64,000 nt of DNA from Aquimarina sp. BL5 (lineage in GTDB: Bacteria > Bacteroidota > Bacteroidia > Flavobacteriales > Flavobacteriaceae), in NCBI RefSeq assembly GCF_003443675.1, contig NZ_CP031963.1, forward strand, positions 4,239,501 through 4,303,500, read 5' to 3'. Below are positions 17,926 to 25,844 of this stretch, one piece after another. Both the position numbers and the translations under genes were made by a program. The notes below the pieces were generated by a model. The model was not told the origin of the DNA. It searched no databases and worked only from the letters and a program-made list of their open reading frames with translations. How positions within the stretch are numbered: the first letter of the stretch is position 1; every line of letters starts with the position of its first letter.

Positions 17926-18999
17926 ATGAATCTATTTGAAGAATATAATCTTGGTGATATTGAACTAAAGAACCGAGTAGTAATGGCTCCGTTAACGCGA
18001 TCGAGAGCTGAAAATAATATTCCTAACGAACTAATGGCCAAGTATTACAAGCAAAGAGCAAGTGCAGGACTTATTATTTCTGAAGGCACTTCTCCATCTC
18101 CCGATGGTATAGGATATTCTCGTATTCCCGGTGCATACTCGGATGAACAAATCGAAGGGTGGAAAAAAATTGCAGATGCAGTTCATGCAGAAGGAGGTAA
18201 GATCTTTGTTCAGCTTATGCATACTGGAAGAATTTCTGCAAAAGCTAATATGCCAGAAGGTAGTATTACAATAGCACCTTCAAGTATTCAAGCGCCTGGA
18301 GAAATAAGTACTGATACTGAAGATGGAATGGTTCCCCATGACATGCCTAAAGAGATGACGTTAAAAGATATAGAACGCATTCAAAACGAATTTGTATCCG
18401 CTTCTAAAAGATTAATTAATGAAGCTATGGTTGATGGTGTAGAATTACACGCAGCAAATGGTTACTTGTTAAATCAGTTCCTTAACCCAAAATCAAATCA
18501 AAGAACAGACCATTATGGTGGATCTGTCTTGAATAGGACTCGATTTGTCATAGAAATAGCTCAAAAAGTAACAAATGAAATCGATGGCAATAAGGTAGGT
18601 CTACGTGTTTCACCTTATGGTGAATTCAATGACATGAAGGCAGATTATGAAGACTTAGAAGATACATTTATTCATTTAGCAAAAGAATTATCGATTCTGA
18701 ATCTTGCTTATATGCATATTGTGGATCAGCGAGTAGCTTTTGGTGCACCTGATTTTACACTAAACATTAAAAAAATTATTAAGGATAACTTTAAAGGGAC
18801 AGTTATATCAGGAGGCGATGTAAATACTCGAGAAAAGGCAGAAGCAATTTTAGAAAATGGTCTCGACTTGGTATACATAGGAAGACCTTTTATTTCAAAT
18901 CCGAACATGGTTGAAAAATTAAGAACAAATCAAACACTAGTAGACCCCAATCCTGATACTTTCTATACACCAGGCGAAGTAGGTTACACAGACTACTAG
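17926..18999 (+). CDS. Alkene reductase, Old Yellow Enzyme family
   Basis: A 357-residue FMN-dependent OYE (NemA / N-ethylmaleimide reductase type). It has the start LFEEYNLGDIELKNRVVMAP, MHTGRIS (substrate and FMN region), and VELHAANGYLLNQFLNP with the His175/Asn178 substrate pair and proton-donor Tyr180. HYGGS follows, and GLDLVYIGRPFISNP closes the FMN phosphate site. The length is typical of the classical group. It reduces activated C=C bonds such as enones or maleimides with NADPH and helps detoxify electrophiles. The upstream element at 17815 links it to the AraC regulon. It ends convergently with the cyclodeaminase gene. Confidence 0.93.
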   Translation: MNLFEEYNLGDIELKNRVVMAPLTRSRAENNIPNELMAKYYKQRASAGLIISEGTSPSPDGIGYSRIPGAYSDEQIEGWKKIADAVHAEGGKIFVQLMHTGRISAKANMPEGSITIAPSSIQAPGEISTDTEDGMVPHDMPKEMTLKDIERIQNEFVSASKRLINEAMVDGVELHAANGYLLNQFLNPKSNQRTDHYGGSVLNRTRFVIEIAQKVTNEIDGNKVGLRVSPYGEFNDMKADYEDLEDTFIHLAKELSILNLAYMHIVDQRVAFGAPDFTLNIKKIIKDNFKGTVISGGDVNTREKAEAILENGLDLVYIGRPFISNPNMVEKLRTNQTLVDPNPDTFYTPGEVGYTDY

Positions 19000-19006
19000 T
19001 CATAAC

Positions 19007-19060
19007 TTTTATAAATTAAAAGAGTAGAGTCAATCTATACTACTCTTTTGATTTATAAAA
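19007..19060. terminator. Bidirectional terminator between OYE and cyclodeaminase-like gene
   Basis: Imperfect 21-bp arms (19007-19027 and 19040-19060) with core AAAGAGTAG / CTACTCTTT and a 12-base loop. A-rich on one flank and T-rich on the other, it can serve both convergent genes. Confidence 0.75.
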
Positions 19061-19065
19061 GCCTT

Positions 19066-20007
19066 CTACAGTTTATTCATAACTAAGGTAGCGGCTGCCA
19101 AATCTTGGGTTCCTAAACCTACTAATTTGGCAATCGTTATATTATTTTTCTTAGTTACATAATCTTTGTTAGAGAATATTGATCCAAACTCAATAGTTTT
19201 ATTTTTAAGTTTTGAAAATGATCTAATAGCATTAGTATATTCTCCAAATTTTAAGTTTAAATCTAGACTATCAACAAAGACGGTATCTGCTTTTTGAAAA
19301 CAATCGAGATCTAGTTCTTTTTTGAAGGTGTCATCTGCTCCGATAGCAGTAACATGCTGTCCTTTTTGCAACCATTCTCCTTTTATCAAAGGAATTTTGC
19401 TTGAAGTAGTTGTGATTATAATTGTTGAGTTTTTTACGGCTTCTTCAACAGAACCAACAATGGTTATGGATATACTCTGAAGCGTTTTTTCTAATTTATT
19501 TTTTAATAAGATTGCGTTTTCTTTACTTCTACCGTATATAATCAGACTTGAAATAGTTCTTAATTTACTTAAAGCTAAAACTTGATAATATGCCTGGATT
19601 CCTGTACCAATCACTGAAACTCTAGTAGATTGGGGCGATACTACAAAATCGGTAATAACTGCACCTGCCGCAGCGGTTCTTAAATCAGTTAAAATTCCCT
19701 TGTCTTCCAATATGGCTTTTAACTCTCCAGTAGCTGAATCAAAAAGAAATATCGAACCGTTATAAGGGGAATTATTTTGTTTTCTATTATTAGGAAACAT
19801 AGTGGCTACTTTTATAGAAAAATACTCATATCCCTCTATAGCAGCTGTTTTAATATGTGCATCTGAATTATTAGGAAAATGTAATAGATTTACGGGCACT
19901 CCGATTAGACGAGAAGAGTTATAATCAATAAATGATTGTTTAACAGGTTCAAATAAGTCTTTAATCTTAATAAGAGATTGTATTTGTTCAAAAGTTATGT
20001 GTATCAT
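19066..20007 (-). CDS. Ornithine cyclodeaminase / mu-crystallin family protein
   Basis: 313 residues. The family pattern is clear: an N-terminal half with HIKTAAIEGYEYFSIKVATMFPNN, then ILTDLRTAAAGAVITDFV, then the Rossmann half with VSVIGTGIQAYYQVLAL and HVTAIGADDTFKKELD. Members include ornithine cyclodeaminase, ketimine reductases, alanine dehydrogenase and the SbnB-type amino-acid dehydrogenases, so the substrate cannot be set from the family alone. Its start overlaps the aminotransferase stop by 4 bp, so the two are translationally coupled and probably act on one amino-acid-derived metabolite. Confidence 0.88.
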   Translation of the reverse strand: MIHITFEQIQSLIKIKDLFEPVKQSFIDYNSSRLIGVPVNLLHFPNNSDAHIKTAAIEGYEYFSIKVATMFPNNRKQNNSPYNGSIFLFDSATGELKAILEDKGILTDLRTAAAGAVITDFVVSPQSTRVSVIGTGIQAYYQVLALSKLRTISSLIIYGRSKENAILLKNKLEKTLQSISITIVGSVEEAVKNSTIIITTTSSKIPLIKGEWLQKGQHVTAIGADDTFKKELDLDCFQKADTVFVDSLDLNLKFGEYTNAIRSFSKLKNKTIEFGSIFSNKDYVTKKNNITIAKLVGLGTQDLAAATLVMNKL

Positions 20008-21128
20008 ACGTTGACTAAATTTTCAATAACAAATGCTTCGAATTGCTCAAGAGCTTTTGGCATAGCAGTTTTACCAAAACCAATTCTGAAAAAACCTTTA
20101 AAATTATAAATGTCTCCTGGTAATAATAAGACACCTTGTTTTTTCAGGACATTTTCTGCAAATTTTGCATCGTTTCTGTCAAAGTTCATTTTTACAAATG
20201 CAATTGGACCTGCATTAGGTCGATACCACGAAAATAAATCAGAGTATTTATTAAAAAAAATATCGAATAGAGATAAGTTTTTGTGAATGATTCTAAGATT
20301 TCGTTCTAAAATTTTATCTCTATTCCTGAGGCCAATACCAGCTAAAAATTCACTTGGCCCAGCATTACAAATCGTTGTATATTCTTTGAGAATAGCTACA
20401 TTTTCTAGTATTTTAGAATTTCTAGAGGCTATCCATCCAATTCTTAAACCAGGAAGGCCATAAGCCTTTGACATAACACCAACAGAAACGCCGTGTTCAT
20501 AAGCATCTGCAAATGCGGGGATAGTATAATCTGGTGAATGTTCTAATTCTCTATAAACTTCATCACAAAATATAATGATATTGTGAGCTCTAGCAATTTC
20601 TACAATAGTCGTTTGTTCCTCTTTAGAAAAATGAAAACCAGTGGGATTATGAGGCGTGTTAAGATAGATAACTTTGGTTTTACTAGTTATCATTTTTTTC
20701 AAGTCCTCTATATCAAAAACAGGGATATTATCTTCATATTTTACTTTCCATTCTGACACCTTACACCCTATGCTTTCAGGAACGGATTGTAGAGATTGAT
20801 AGCACGGCCATTGTACAATAACTTCATCTCCTAAGGCAAGATTAGCTTGAGAAAATAAAAAAATAGGTTCTTGCGCCCCTGTACATACCAGTAAATCATT
20901 AGGAGTTATTTGACTATATATAGTAGTAATATCTTTTCTTAAATCAGGATGGCCTTTTGTTTCTGTATACCCTAGCCATAAATCATGAAACTTATCCATA
21001 GCTCCTTTCTCCAAAGAAAGTAAATCCTTTATTGACATTGCTTCACAATCAGAATTGCATAGAGGATACTTAGCAGAAAATTCGTGAATTGTGTAATATC
21101 TTTCTAATTTAAATGGTGCTATATTCAT
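20004..21128 (-). CDS. Class I/II PLP-dependent aminotransferase
   Basis: A 374-residue fold-type I PLP enzyme. TGAQEPIFLF forms the phosphate-binding turn, YLNTPHNPTG holds the conserved Asn, IIFCDEVYRE the Asp/Tyr pair, and VGVMSKAYGLPGLRIGW the Schiff-base lysine. The C-terminal FFRIGFGK carries the carboxylate-binding Arg. The SKAYGLPGLRIGW block and overall layout recall, from memory, the subgroup that includes capreomycidine synthase (VioD), but this is a resemblance only. It is the first gene of a two-gene unit with the cyclodeaminase-like protein. Together they could make or break down a cyclic or unusual amino acid. Confidence 0.88.
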   Translation of the reverse strand: MNIAPFKLERYYTIHEFSAKYPLCNSDCEAMSIKDLLSLEKGAMDKFHDLWLGYTETKGHPDLRKDITTIYSQITPNDLLVCTGAQEPIFLFSQANLALGDEVIVQWPCYQSLQSVPESIGCKVSEWKVKYEDNIPVFDIEDLKKMITSKTKVIYLNTPHNPTGFHFSKEEQTTIVEIARAHNIIIFCDEVYRELEHSPDYTIPAFADAYEHGVSVGVMSKAYGLPGLRIGWIASRNSKILENVAILKEYTTICNAGPSEFLAGIGLRNRDKILERNLRIIHKNLSLFDIFFNKYSDLFSWYRPNAGPIAFVKMNFDRNDAKFAENVLKKQGVLLLPGDIYNFKGFFRIGFGKTAMPKALEQFEAFVIENLVNV

Positions 21129-21363
21129 ATCTAAGTCATTTGATAAAAAGTCTAATAACTAAAAATAAGGTTTACTTGAAAAAATAATGAGAAAAAAAAG
21201 CCAATTTTTGGGTTTTAATAAAAACTCTAATTAACCTAAAAGAGAAAAACTGATCCGTTGTTAAGTGTTGATAATTAATGGGGTATGAGTATATATTAAA
21301 TATTATTCAAAAAACAATATATTTATATGGATTCATTTCTAAATAAAAAACCTTTAAGATATC

Positions 21364-22683
21364 ATGAAAAACCAAAACCAAACTCAGTATTTTCCAAAGC
21401 TTATACCTTTCCGAAAAGAAGAGAAATGGGGATTTTCTGATCGTGCAAAAAATATTATAATTCCGCTAATTTACGATCAAACCTATCCATTCATTGATAA
21501 TGTTGCATTAGTGAGGGTCGAAGATAAATATGGACTAATTTCTTCCTCTGGCGAAACACTCATTCCTATTATTCACAACGATGGAGAAACGGTGATAGAT
21601 GAAGCATTTGATAAAGGATGGAGGAACATGGTTCCGGGAAATTTTCACCCAAAAATTCCAATAGAGGTTATCAAAGAAATCGAGGCGATTAAAGAATTTT
21701 TTGATGGAATTGCTCCTTTTAAGAAAAATAATAAATGGGGATTAATCACAGAAGAAGGAGAGGAATTATTACCTCCTACATATGATGATATTAAATCAAT
21801 AGAAAATGAGAATTGGCCTTTTGTAGATAATGGGAAATATGGACTCTTATCAAAAACAGGAGCATTGATTATAGATGCTAGATATGATGAGGCAAGAGGT
21901 TTCTCTAATGGTCAGGCAGCTTGTCGAGAAGGTGCTAATTGGGGTGTCATAAATCTGGATGGTGAATGGGTCGTGACTCCTCAGTTTTCTGAATTAGGAG
22001 AGTTAAGAGATGGGCTGAGTGCTGCCCAAAAAGATGGGTTGTATGGTTTTATTAATGAAAAAGGAACGGTAGTAATTGATTTTCAGTTTCAATATGCGCT
22101 GGATTTTGATAATGGAGCTTGTGCAATATTTCAGGATGAATATGTCTATTTTATCGATACCCAAGGAAAAAAAATAAGTGATTCTTATATTCGAATGTTT
22201 GGTCCTGATGAAGAATGTTTCATGCATGTAGTTAAGGATGATACATGGGGACTCGTAAAACCAGATGGTACATTTTTACTTCCGATTCAATATGATTTGC
22301 CTAAAGCAATGGGACAAGTGATACAGACAATAGAACGAGGAAGAATTCCTATTAAAAAAGGAGCTTTACTAGGATATGCAAATTATAAAGGAGAAGAAGT
22401 AGTTGAGCCAAAGTATTGCACAATAGACCCTTATTGCGAAGATCTATCTTTGGTTTCGGTTCTGGATCCCAAATTAAATTTTGATAACACTATAGAAACT
22501 ATAGAAGCTACTGGAAGTATATCAGGAGTTTTTAATTTTGGTTTTATTGATGCTTCTGGAAAAGAAATCGTACCTCCTAAATACGTTCATGCACGTCGTT
22601 TTGAGGGAGGACTTGCTTTCGTGAAAAATGCAAATTTTCAATCGGGTTATATCACCTATGATGGTACTGAATATTTTATGTAA
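21364..22683 (+). CDS. WG-repeat protein
   Basis: 439 residues made of WG repeats. The recurring unit is about 45-60 residues: KWGFSDRAKNIIIPLIYD, KYGLISSSGETLIPII, KWGLITEEGEELLPPTYDD, KYGLLSKTGALIIDARYDE, NWGVINLDGEWVVTPQF, LYGFINEKGTVVIDFQF, TWGLVKPDGTFLLPIQYD, and a last FGFIDASGKEIVPPKY. No signal peptide or membrane span is seen, so it is probably cytosolic. WG repeats are thought to form beta-rich interaction scaffolds. No partner is known. A terminator follows at 22699. Confidence 0.85.
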   Translation: MKNQNQTQYFPKLIPFRKEEKWGFSDRAKNIIIPLIYDQTYPFIDNVALVRVEDKYGLISSSGETLIPIIHNDGETVIDEAFDKGWRNMVPGNFHPKIPIEVIKEIEAIKEFFDGIAPFKKNNKWGLITEEGEELLPPTYDDIKSIENENWPFVDNGKYGLLSKTGALIIDARYDEARGFSNGQAACREGANWGVINLDGEWVVTPQFSELGELRDGLSAAQKDGLYGFINEKGTVVIDFQFQYALDFDNGACAIFQDEYVYFIDTQGKKISDSYIRMFGPDEECFMHVVKDDTWGLVKPDGTFLLPIQYDLPKAMGQVIQTIERGRIPIKKGALLGYANYKGEEVVEPKYCTIDPYCEDLSLVSVLDPKLNFDNTIETIEATGSISGVFNFGFIDASGKEIVPPKYVHARRFEGGLAFVKNANFQSGYITYDGTEYFM

Positions 22684-22698
22684 TTAGATTGATTAAAG

Positions 22699-22730
22699 AA
22701 GGTATTGTAAAAAAAGCACTACCTTTTTTG
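22699..22730 (+). terminator. Rho-independent terminator after WG-repeat gene
   Basis: Arms AAGGTATTGT (22699-22708) and GCACTACCTT (22716-22725) pair at eight of ten positions and run into TTTTTT. Confidence 0.6.
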
Positions 22731-22756
22731 TAATTAAATATATGATCTCAATTTAA

Positions 22757-23731
22757 ATGAAAACGATCTTCAAAATTTTATTCGCTCCATTTATTTGGTT
22801 AATTCAAGCGTGCAGCCCTTTGGGAAATCCAATTGACGAAAAAATCTCGAATAGCCATTTTTATAATAGTTCAAAAACAGATATTATCTACAGTCCTAAT
22901 GGAAACTGGTTTGAACTGGAGGCAACTAAATTACAGGCGGACGTTAGTAGTTTTAAAGTTTTGACTAATAAATTCGGGAAGGATAAAAACAGGATTTATT
23001 ATCTAGGAGGAGCTGCTCATTATCCTTATATAGATGTGAAAAGCTTTTTTGCGAAAGAGGAAGATTGGATGTGGGATATTGGTTTAGATAAAAACAATGT
23101 TTATATATTCAGTCGAGAAGTTGAGCAAGGTAAATTTAAAGTAAAAGCTACTATTATTGAAGGAGCAAATCCAATGACTTATGTTCAAGTAAATCAATTT
23201 TTTGCTAAAGATGATAAAAATAACTTCTTTGATTATAAAATCATCGATGTAGATTATACTACTTTTAGACAAATAAATAAATCATTTCATTTAGATAAAA
23301 ATCAAGCCTATTGTAATGCCTATCAATTCTTTAAAACATTTGATGTGGATGTAGCTAATTTTCAGAAAATGGACGATTATTTTGCGTATGACAAAACAAA
23401 TATTTATTATTTCGCTGAATATGTAAGAGGAAGAACCGAAAAGCAATTACAAATAATTCCTTATACTAATTTTGAAAGTGTAAATATTCTTAATAAAACA
23501 CATCTTAAAGCAGATGGTAAGGTGTTTTATCAAGGTTTTGAAATTGAAGAAGCAAATAGTGATAGTTTTACTGTTATCAATGAAGAATACGCTAAAGACA
23601 AACAACATGTGTATTTCACAGGAATCTTAATGAAAGAAGCGGATGTAGAAACTTTTCATTATTCAGAAAAAGTGTATCGGTATAAGGACAAGAATCATAC
23701 TTTTGAACAAGGTGAGGTAGTAAAAAAGTAA
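22757..23731 (+). CDS. DKNYY-domain lipoprotein
   Basis: 324 residues starting with a lipoprotein signal (LFAPFIWLIQAC; Cys at about residue 19). The body is built from DKNYY-type repeats of about 35-40 residues: KDKNRIYYLGG, LDKNNVYIFSREVE, KDDKNNFFDYKII, LDKNQAYCNAYQF, YDKTNIYYFAEYV and KDKQHVYFTGILM, each followed by a phrase like DVDTF or DYTTF. These repeats are thought to form a beta-propeller-like or solenoid surface of unknown partner. It is likely attached to the outer membrane. It follows the WG gene by 73 bp, but a terminator lies between them. Confidence 0.82.
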   Translation: MKTIFKILFAPFIWLIQACSPLGNPIDEKISNSHFYNSSKTDIIYSPNGNWFELEATKLQADVSSFKVLTNKFGKDKNRIYYLGGAAHYPYIDVKSFFAKEEDWMWDIGLDKNNVYIFSREVEQGKFKVKATIIEGANPMTYVQVNQFFAKDDKNNFFDYKIIDVDYTTFRQINKSFHLDKNQAYCNAYQFFKTFDVDVANFQKMDDYFAYDKTNIYYFAEYVRGRTEKQLQIIPYTNFESVNILNKTHLKADGKVFYQGFEIEEANSDSFTVINEEYAKDKQHVYFTGILMKEADVETFHYSEKVYRYKDKNHTFEQGEVVKK

Positions 23732-23771
23732 TTTTTTGTCACACCCTGTTTATAAGTAGTAATCATAAGTT

Positions 23772-24740
23772 TCACACTAAAACTTCTAAAAACTCTGCAT
23801 TGGCTCCTTTAATTTCAATCTGATTGGCAGTTGCAGGTATCAATACCGTTTGGCCTTCCTGAATCATTTCTGTATTGGAGTCTACTGTTATTTCTGCGGC
23901 TCCTTTTGTACACATATATACTATAAAAGAATCAATAGTATTGGATGCTCTTACTAAACTGTTTTTTACTTTCAGAAAATTGGTTGTAAAGTAATTACAA
24001 TCTACGATGGTCGATGACTGATTGTATCTTCTTTCGTATAAAGTTTTGTAATCTTTATTATTATTGTAATCGATTACATCCAGAGCTAAGTCGGTATGTA
24101 ACTCTCTGCCATTACCATGAGTATCTTTTCTATCCCAATCATATACTCGATATGTAATATCCGAGGTTTGTTGTATTTCAGCTAATAACACTCCAGAACC
24201 TATTGCGTGAATTTTTCCAGCATTGATGAAAAAAGAATCTCCCTCGTTTACTTCTTGATAATGTAGAATATCTTTTAATTCGTTTTGTTTCAGGTGATAT
24301 TTGTATTTTTCTTGAGACATCTTCTGGTTAAAACCAACGATCACATTAGCGTCTTTGTCAGCTTGCATTACATACCACATTTCCGTTTTTCCGAAAGAAT
24401 TATGTCTTTTTTTTGCTACGGTATCATCTGGATGTACTTGTATAGAAAGATCTTCTTTTGCATCAATAAATTTTATTAATATGGGAAAATTATCTCCAAA
24501 GGTTTTATAGTTTTGTTTTCCTATGAAATCTGATGTATACTGATGGATTAATTCTTTTAAATTGAGCCCTTTTAATGCTCCGTTAGCAACTACAGAAACC
24601 GAATTGTCCACATCAGAGATTTCCCAGCTTTCTCCAACATTATTAAGTGTTGTGTTTTTATGAAGTACATTTTTAAGTTTGTTGCCACCCCATATTTTTT
24701 CTTTTAAGATCGGCTCGAATTTAATTGGATAATTGATCAT
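23772..24740 (-). CDS. manA: Mannose-6-phosphate isomerase, class I
   Basis: 322 residues. It is a zinc-dependent cupin isomerase that interconverts fructose-6-phosphate and mannose-6-phosphate and supplies mannose for GDP-sugars and exopolysaccharide. The start KFEPILKEKIWGGNKL, the metal-site motifs LSIQVHPDD (Gln101, His103) and GKTEMWYV (Glu120), and GKIHAIGSGVLLAEIQQTSD with the later His and active-site residues are all present, followed by TYRVYDWDR. The short length is usual for Bacteroidota and Firmicutes-type ManA. It lies 26 bp after a glycosyltransferase gene in the same operon, which supports a role in the surface-polysaccharide locus. Confidence 0.94.
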   Translation of the reverse strand: MINYPIKFEPILKEKIWGGNKLKNVLHKNTTLNNVGESWEISDVDNSVSVVANGALKGLNLKELIHQYTSDFIGKQNYKTFGDNFPILIKFIDAKEDLSIQVHPDDTVAKKRHNSFGKTEMWYVMQADKDANVIVGFNQKMSQEKYKYHLKQNELKDILHYQEVNEGDSFFINAGKIHAIGSGVLLAEIQQTSDITYRVYDWDRKDTHGNGRELHTDLALDVIDYNNNKDYKTLYERRYNQSSTIVDCNYFTTNFLKVKNSLVRASNTIDSFIVYMCTKGAAEITVDSNTEMIQEGQTVLIPATANQIEIKGANAEFLEVLV

Positions 24741-24766
24741 GATACTAAGTTTTAGGAGATTATGAA

Positions 24767-25588
24767 TTATGCTGCTAATGATGTCATAGGAAGTCCGAAT
24801 ATTTCTATAGCAGGTTCAGAAACTTCATTTGTATTAGCGTAACTAAAATCCTGTAATATGTTATAGTTAAGCCATATAGATAATAATCTGTATGGAATCT
24901 CTAAAGAATCCTTTAATCCTAATTTAGAATCATCCATATGAATCCATTTCTTTAGTGGTTGTTCAAAAATTATTTTTATAGTCTTTTCTTTTCCAAAATA
25001 TCTCTTCATTCTAATAAACATCTCTACATCAAAAAGCCATTTACTCAAAAAAGTTTCTGCAAAAACAATAGGTACTAATTCTGCTCTATAAACTTTGGCT
25101 CCGCATTGTGTATCTTCTATTGATAATCCGACAATTAAAACAATTAGTATATTAATTACTTTGGATAATAATGATCTTATTTTATCTTTCTCTATCGCTT
25201 CTGATGCATTTTTGGCTCTTGAGCCAAAAACAAAACTTAATTCATTATTTGTTTTTAAAGTCTTTAATAAATCTCCAAAATCTTCAAAATCTGTAGAAAG
25301 ATCTGCATCGATAAATCCTATATAGTTTATTTCGACAAAACTGTATAAAAATCGAGAACCGGCTCTGACTGCTGCCGCTTTACCTCCATTTTTTTTCATA
25401 TCAATTATACTTACTTTAGAGGGATTTACTTCTTGAATTTCTTGAAGTACTTTTAATGTATTGTCTTTACTACCATCATTCACAAAGCATAGATGATACT
25501 CATTTTCTTTGCGAACAAAATTTTTAAAAGCTTTTACGTTTAACCTTTTTTCCTCATTATAGCATGGTATGATTATTCCTGTCTTCAT
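24767..25588 (-). CDS. GT2 glycosyltransferase, dolichyl-phosphate-sugar synthase-like, copy 1
   Basis: A 273-residue GT-A fold, family 2. IIPCYNEEKRL, LCFVNDGSKDNT and the metal-binding IGFIDADLSTD are at the nucleotide-sugar site; VFGSRAKNASEA and EDTQCGAKVYRAE follow, as in DPM/DPG-like enzymes that move a sugar from UDP or GDP to a polyprenyl phosphate. A weak hydrophobic segment near 140-155 may hold it at the inner membrane. The operon with manA suggests GDP-mannose as a possible donor, but this is inference. A clear paralog lies at 39415-40218. It is read away from the operon at 25845. Confidence 0.88.
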   Translation of the reverse strand: MKTGIIIPCYNEEKRLNVKAFKNFVRKENEYHLCFVNDGSKDNTLKVLQEIQEVNPSKVSIIDMKKNGGKAAAVRAGSRFLYSFVEINYIGFIDADLSTDFEDFGDLLKTLKTNNELSFVFGSRAKNASEAIEKDKIRSLLSKVINILIVLIVGLSIEDTQCGAKVYRAELVPIVFAETFLSKWLFDVEMFIRMKRYFGKEKTIKIIFEQPLKKWIHMDDSKLGLKDSLEIPYRLLSIWLNYNILQDFSYANTNEVSEPAIEIFGLPMTSLAA

Positions 25589-25678
25589 AAAAATTATTTT
25601 GGGTTACAAACCAAAAGTAGGACAGGTAGCTGTCTGAGAATGGGGCAATTCGATCACTAAAAAAAAACTTTCGGTGAA

Positions 25679-25708
25679 TGGCATTTATCGAAAGGTGTAC
25701 CACTCGTC
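25679..25708 (+). promoter_or_regulatory. Possible degenerate LytTR site before GT-C operon
   Basis: The proximal half-site CCACTCGTC (25700-25708) equals the proximal half-site in front of the phosphorelay operon. The distal part, GCATTTATC at 25681, is shifted by two bases from the 21-bp spacing. A second candidate (GATCACTAA-N12-GGTGAATGG, 25652-25681) faces the GT2-manA operon. Weaker than the five sites listed elsewhere. Confidence 0.3.
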
Positions 25709-25723
25709 GAAACACAAAGCTTT

Positions 25724-25831
25724 ATTGTATATTTAATCCAGAGAAAGTTTCTTGTATATTTAAAGGGAAGTTTCCGCATTGTATATTTAATCCAGAGAAA
25801 GTTTCTTGTATATTTAAAGGGAAGTTTCCGC
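25724..25831 (+). repeat. Perfect 54-bp tandem duplication
   Basis: Unit 25724-25777 is repeated exactly as 25778-25831. Each unit is itself two related ~27-bp halves, both opening with TTGTATATTTAA and containing AAGTTTC, so the array is four imperfect copies. It ends 13 bp before the start codon of the GT-C-like gene, so it forms that gene's promoter or leader. Confidence 0.9.
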
Positions 25832-25844
25832 TTACGGTTGTTTA

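Noticed and set aside
25724..25831. Possible CRISPR-like array
   Set aside because: Only two 54-bp units, no distinct spacers and no cas genes; it is a plain tandem duplication.
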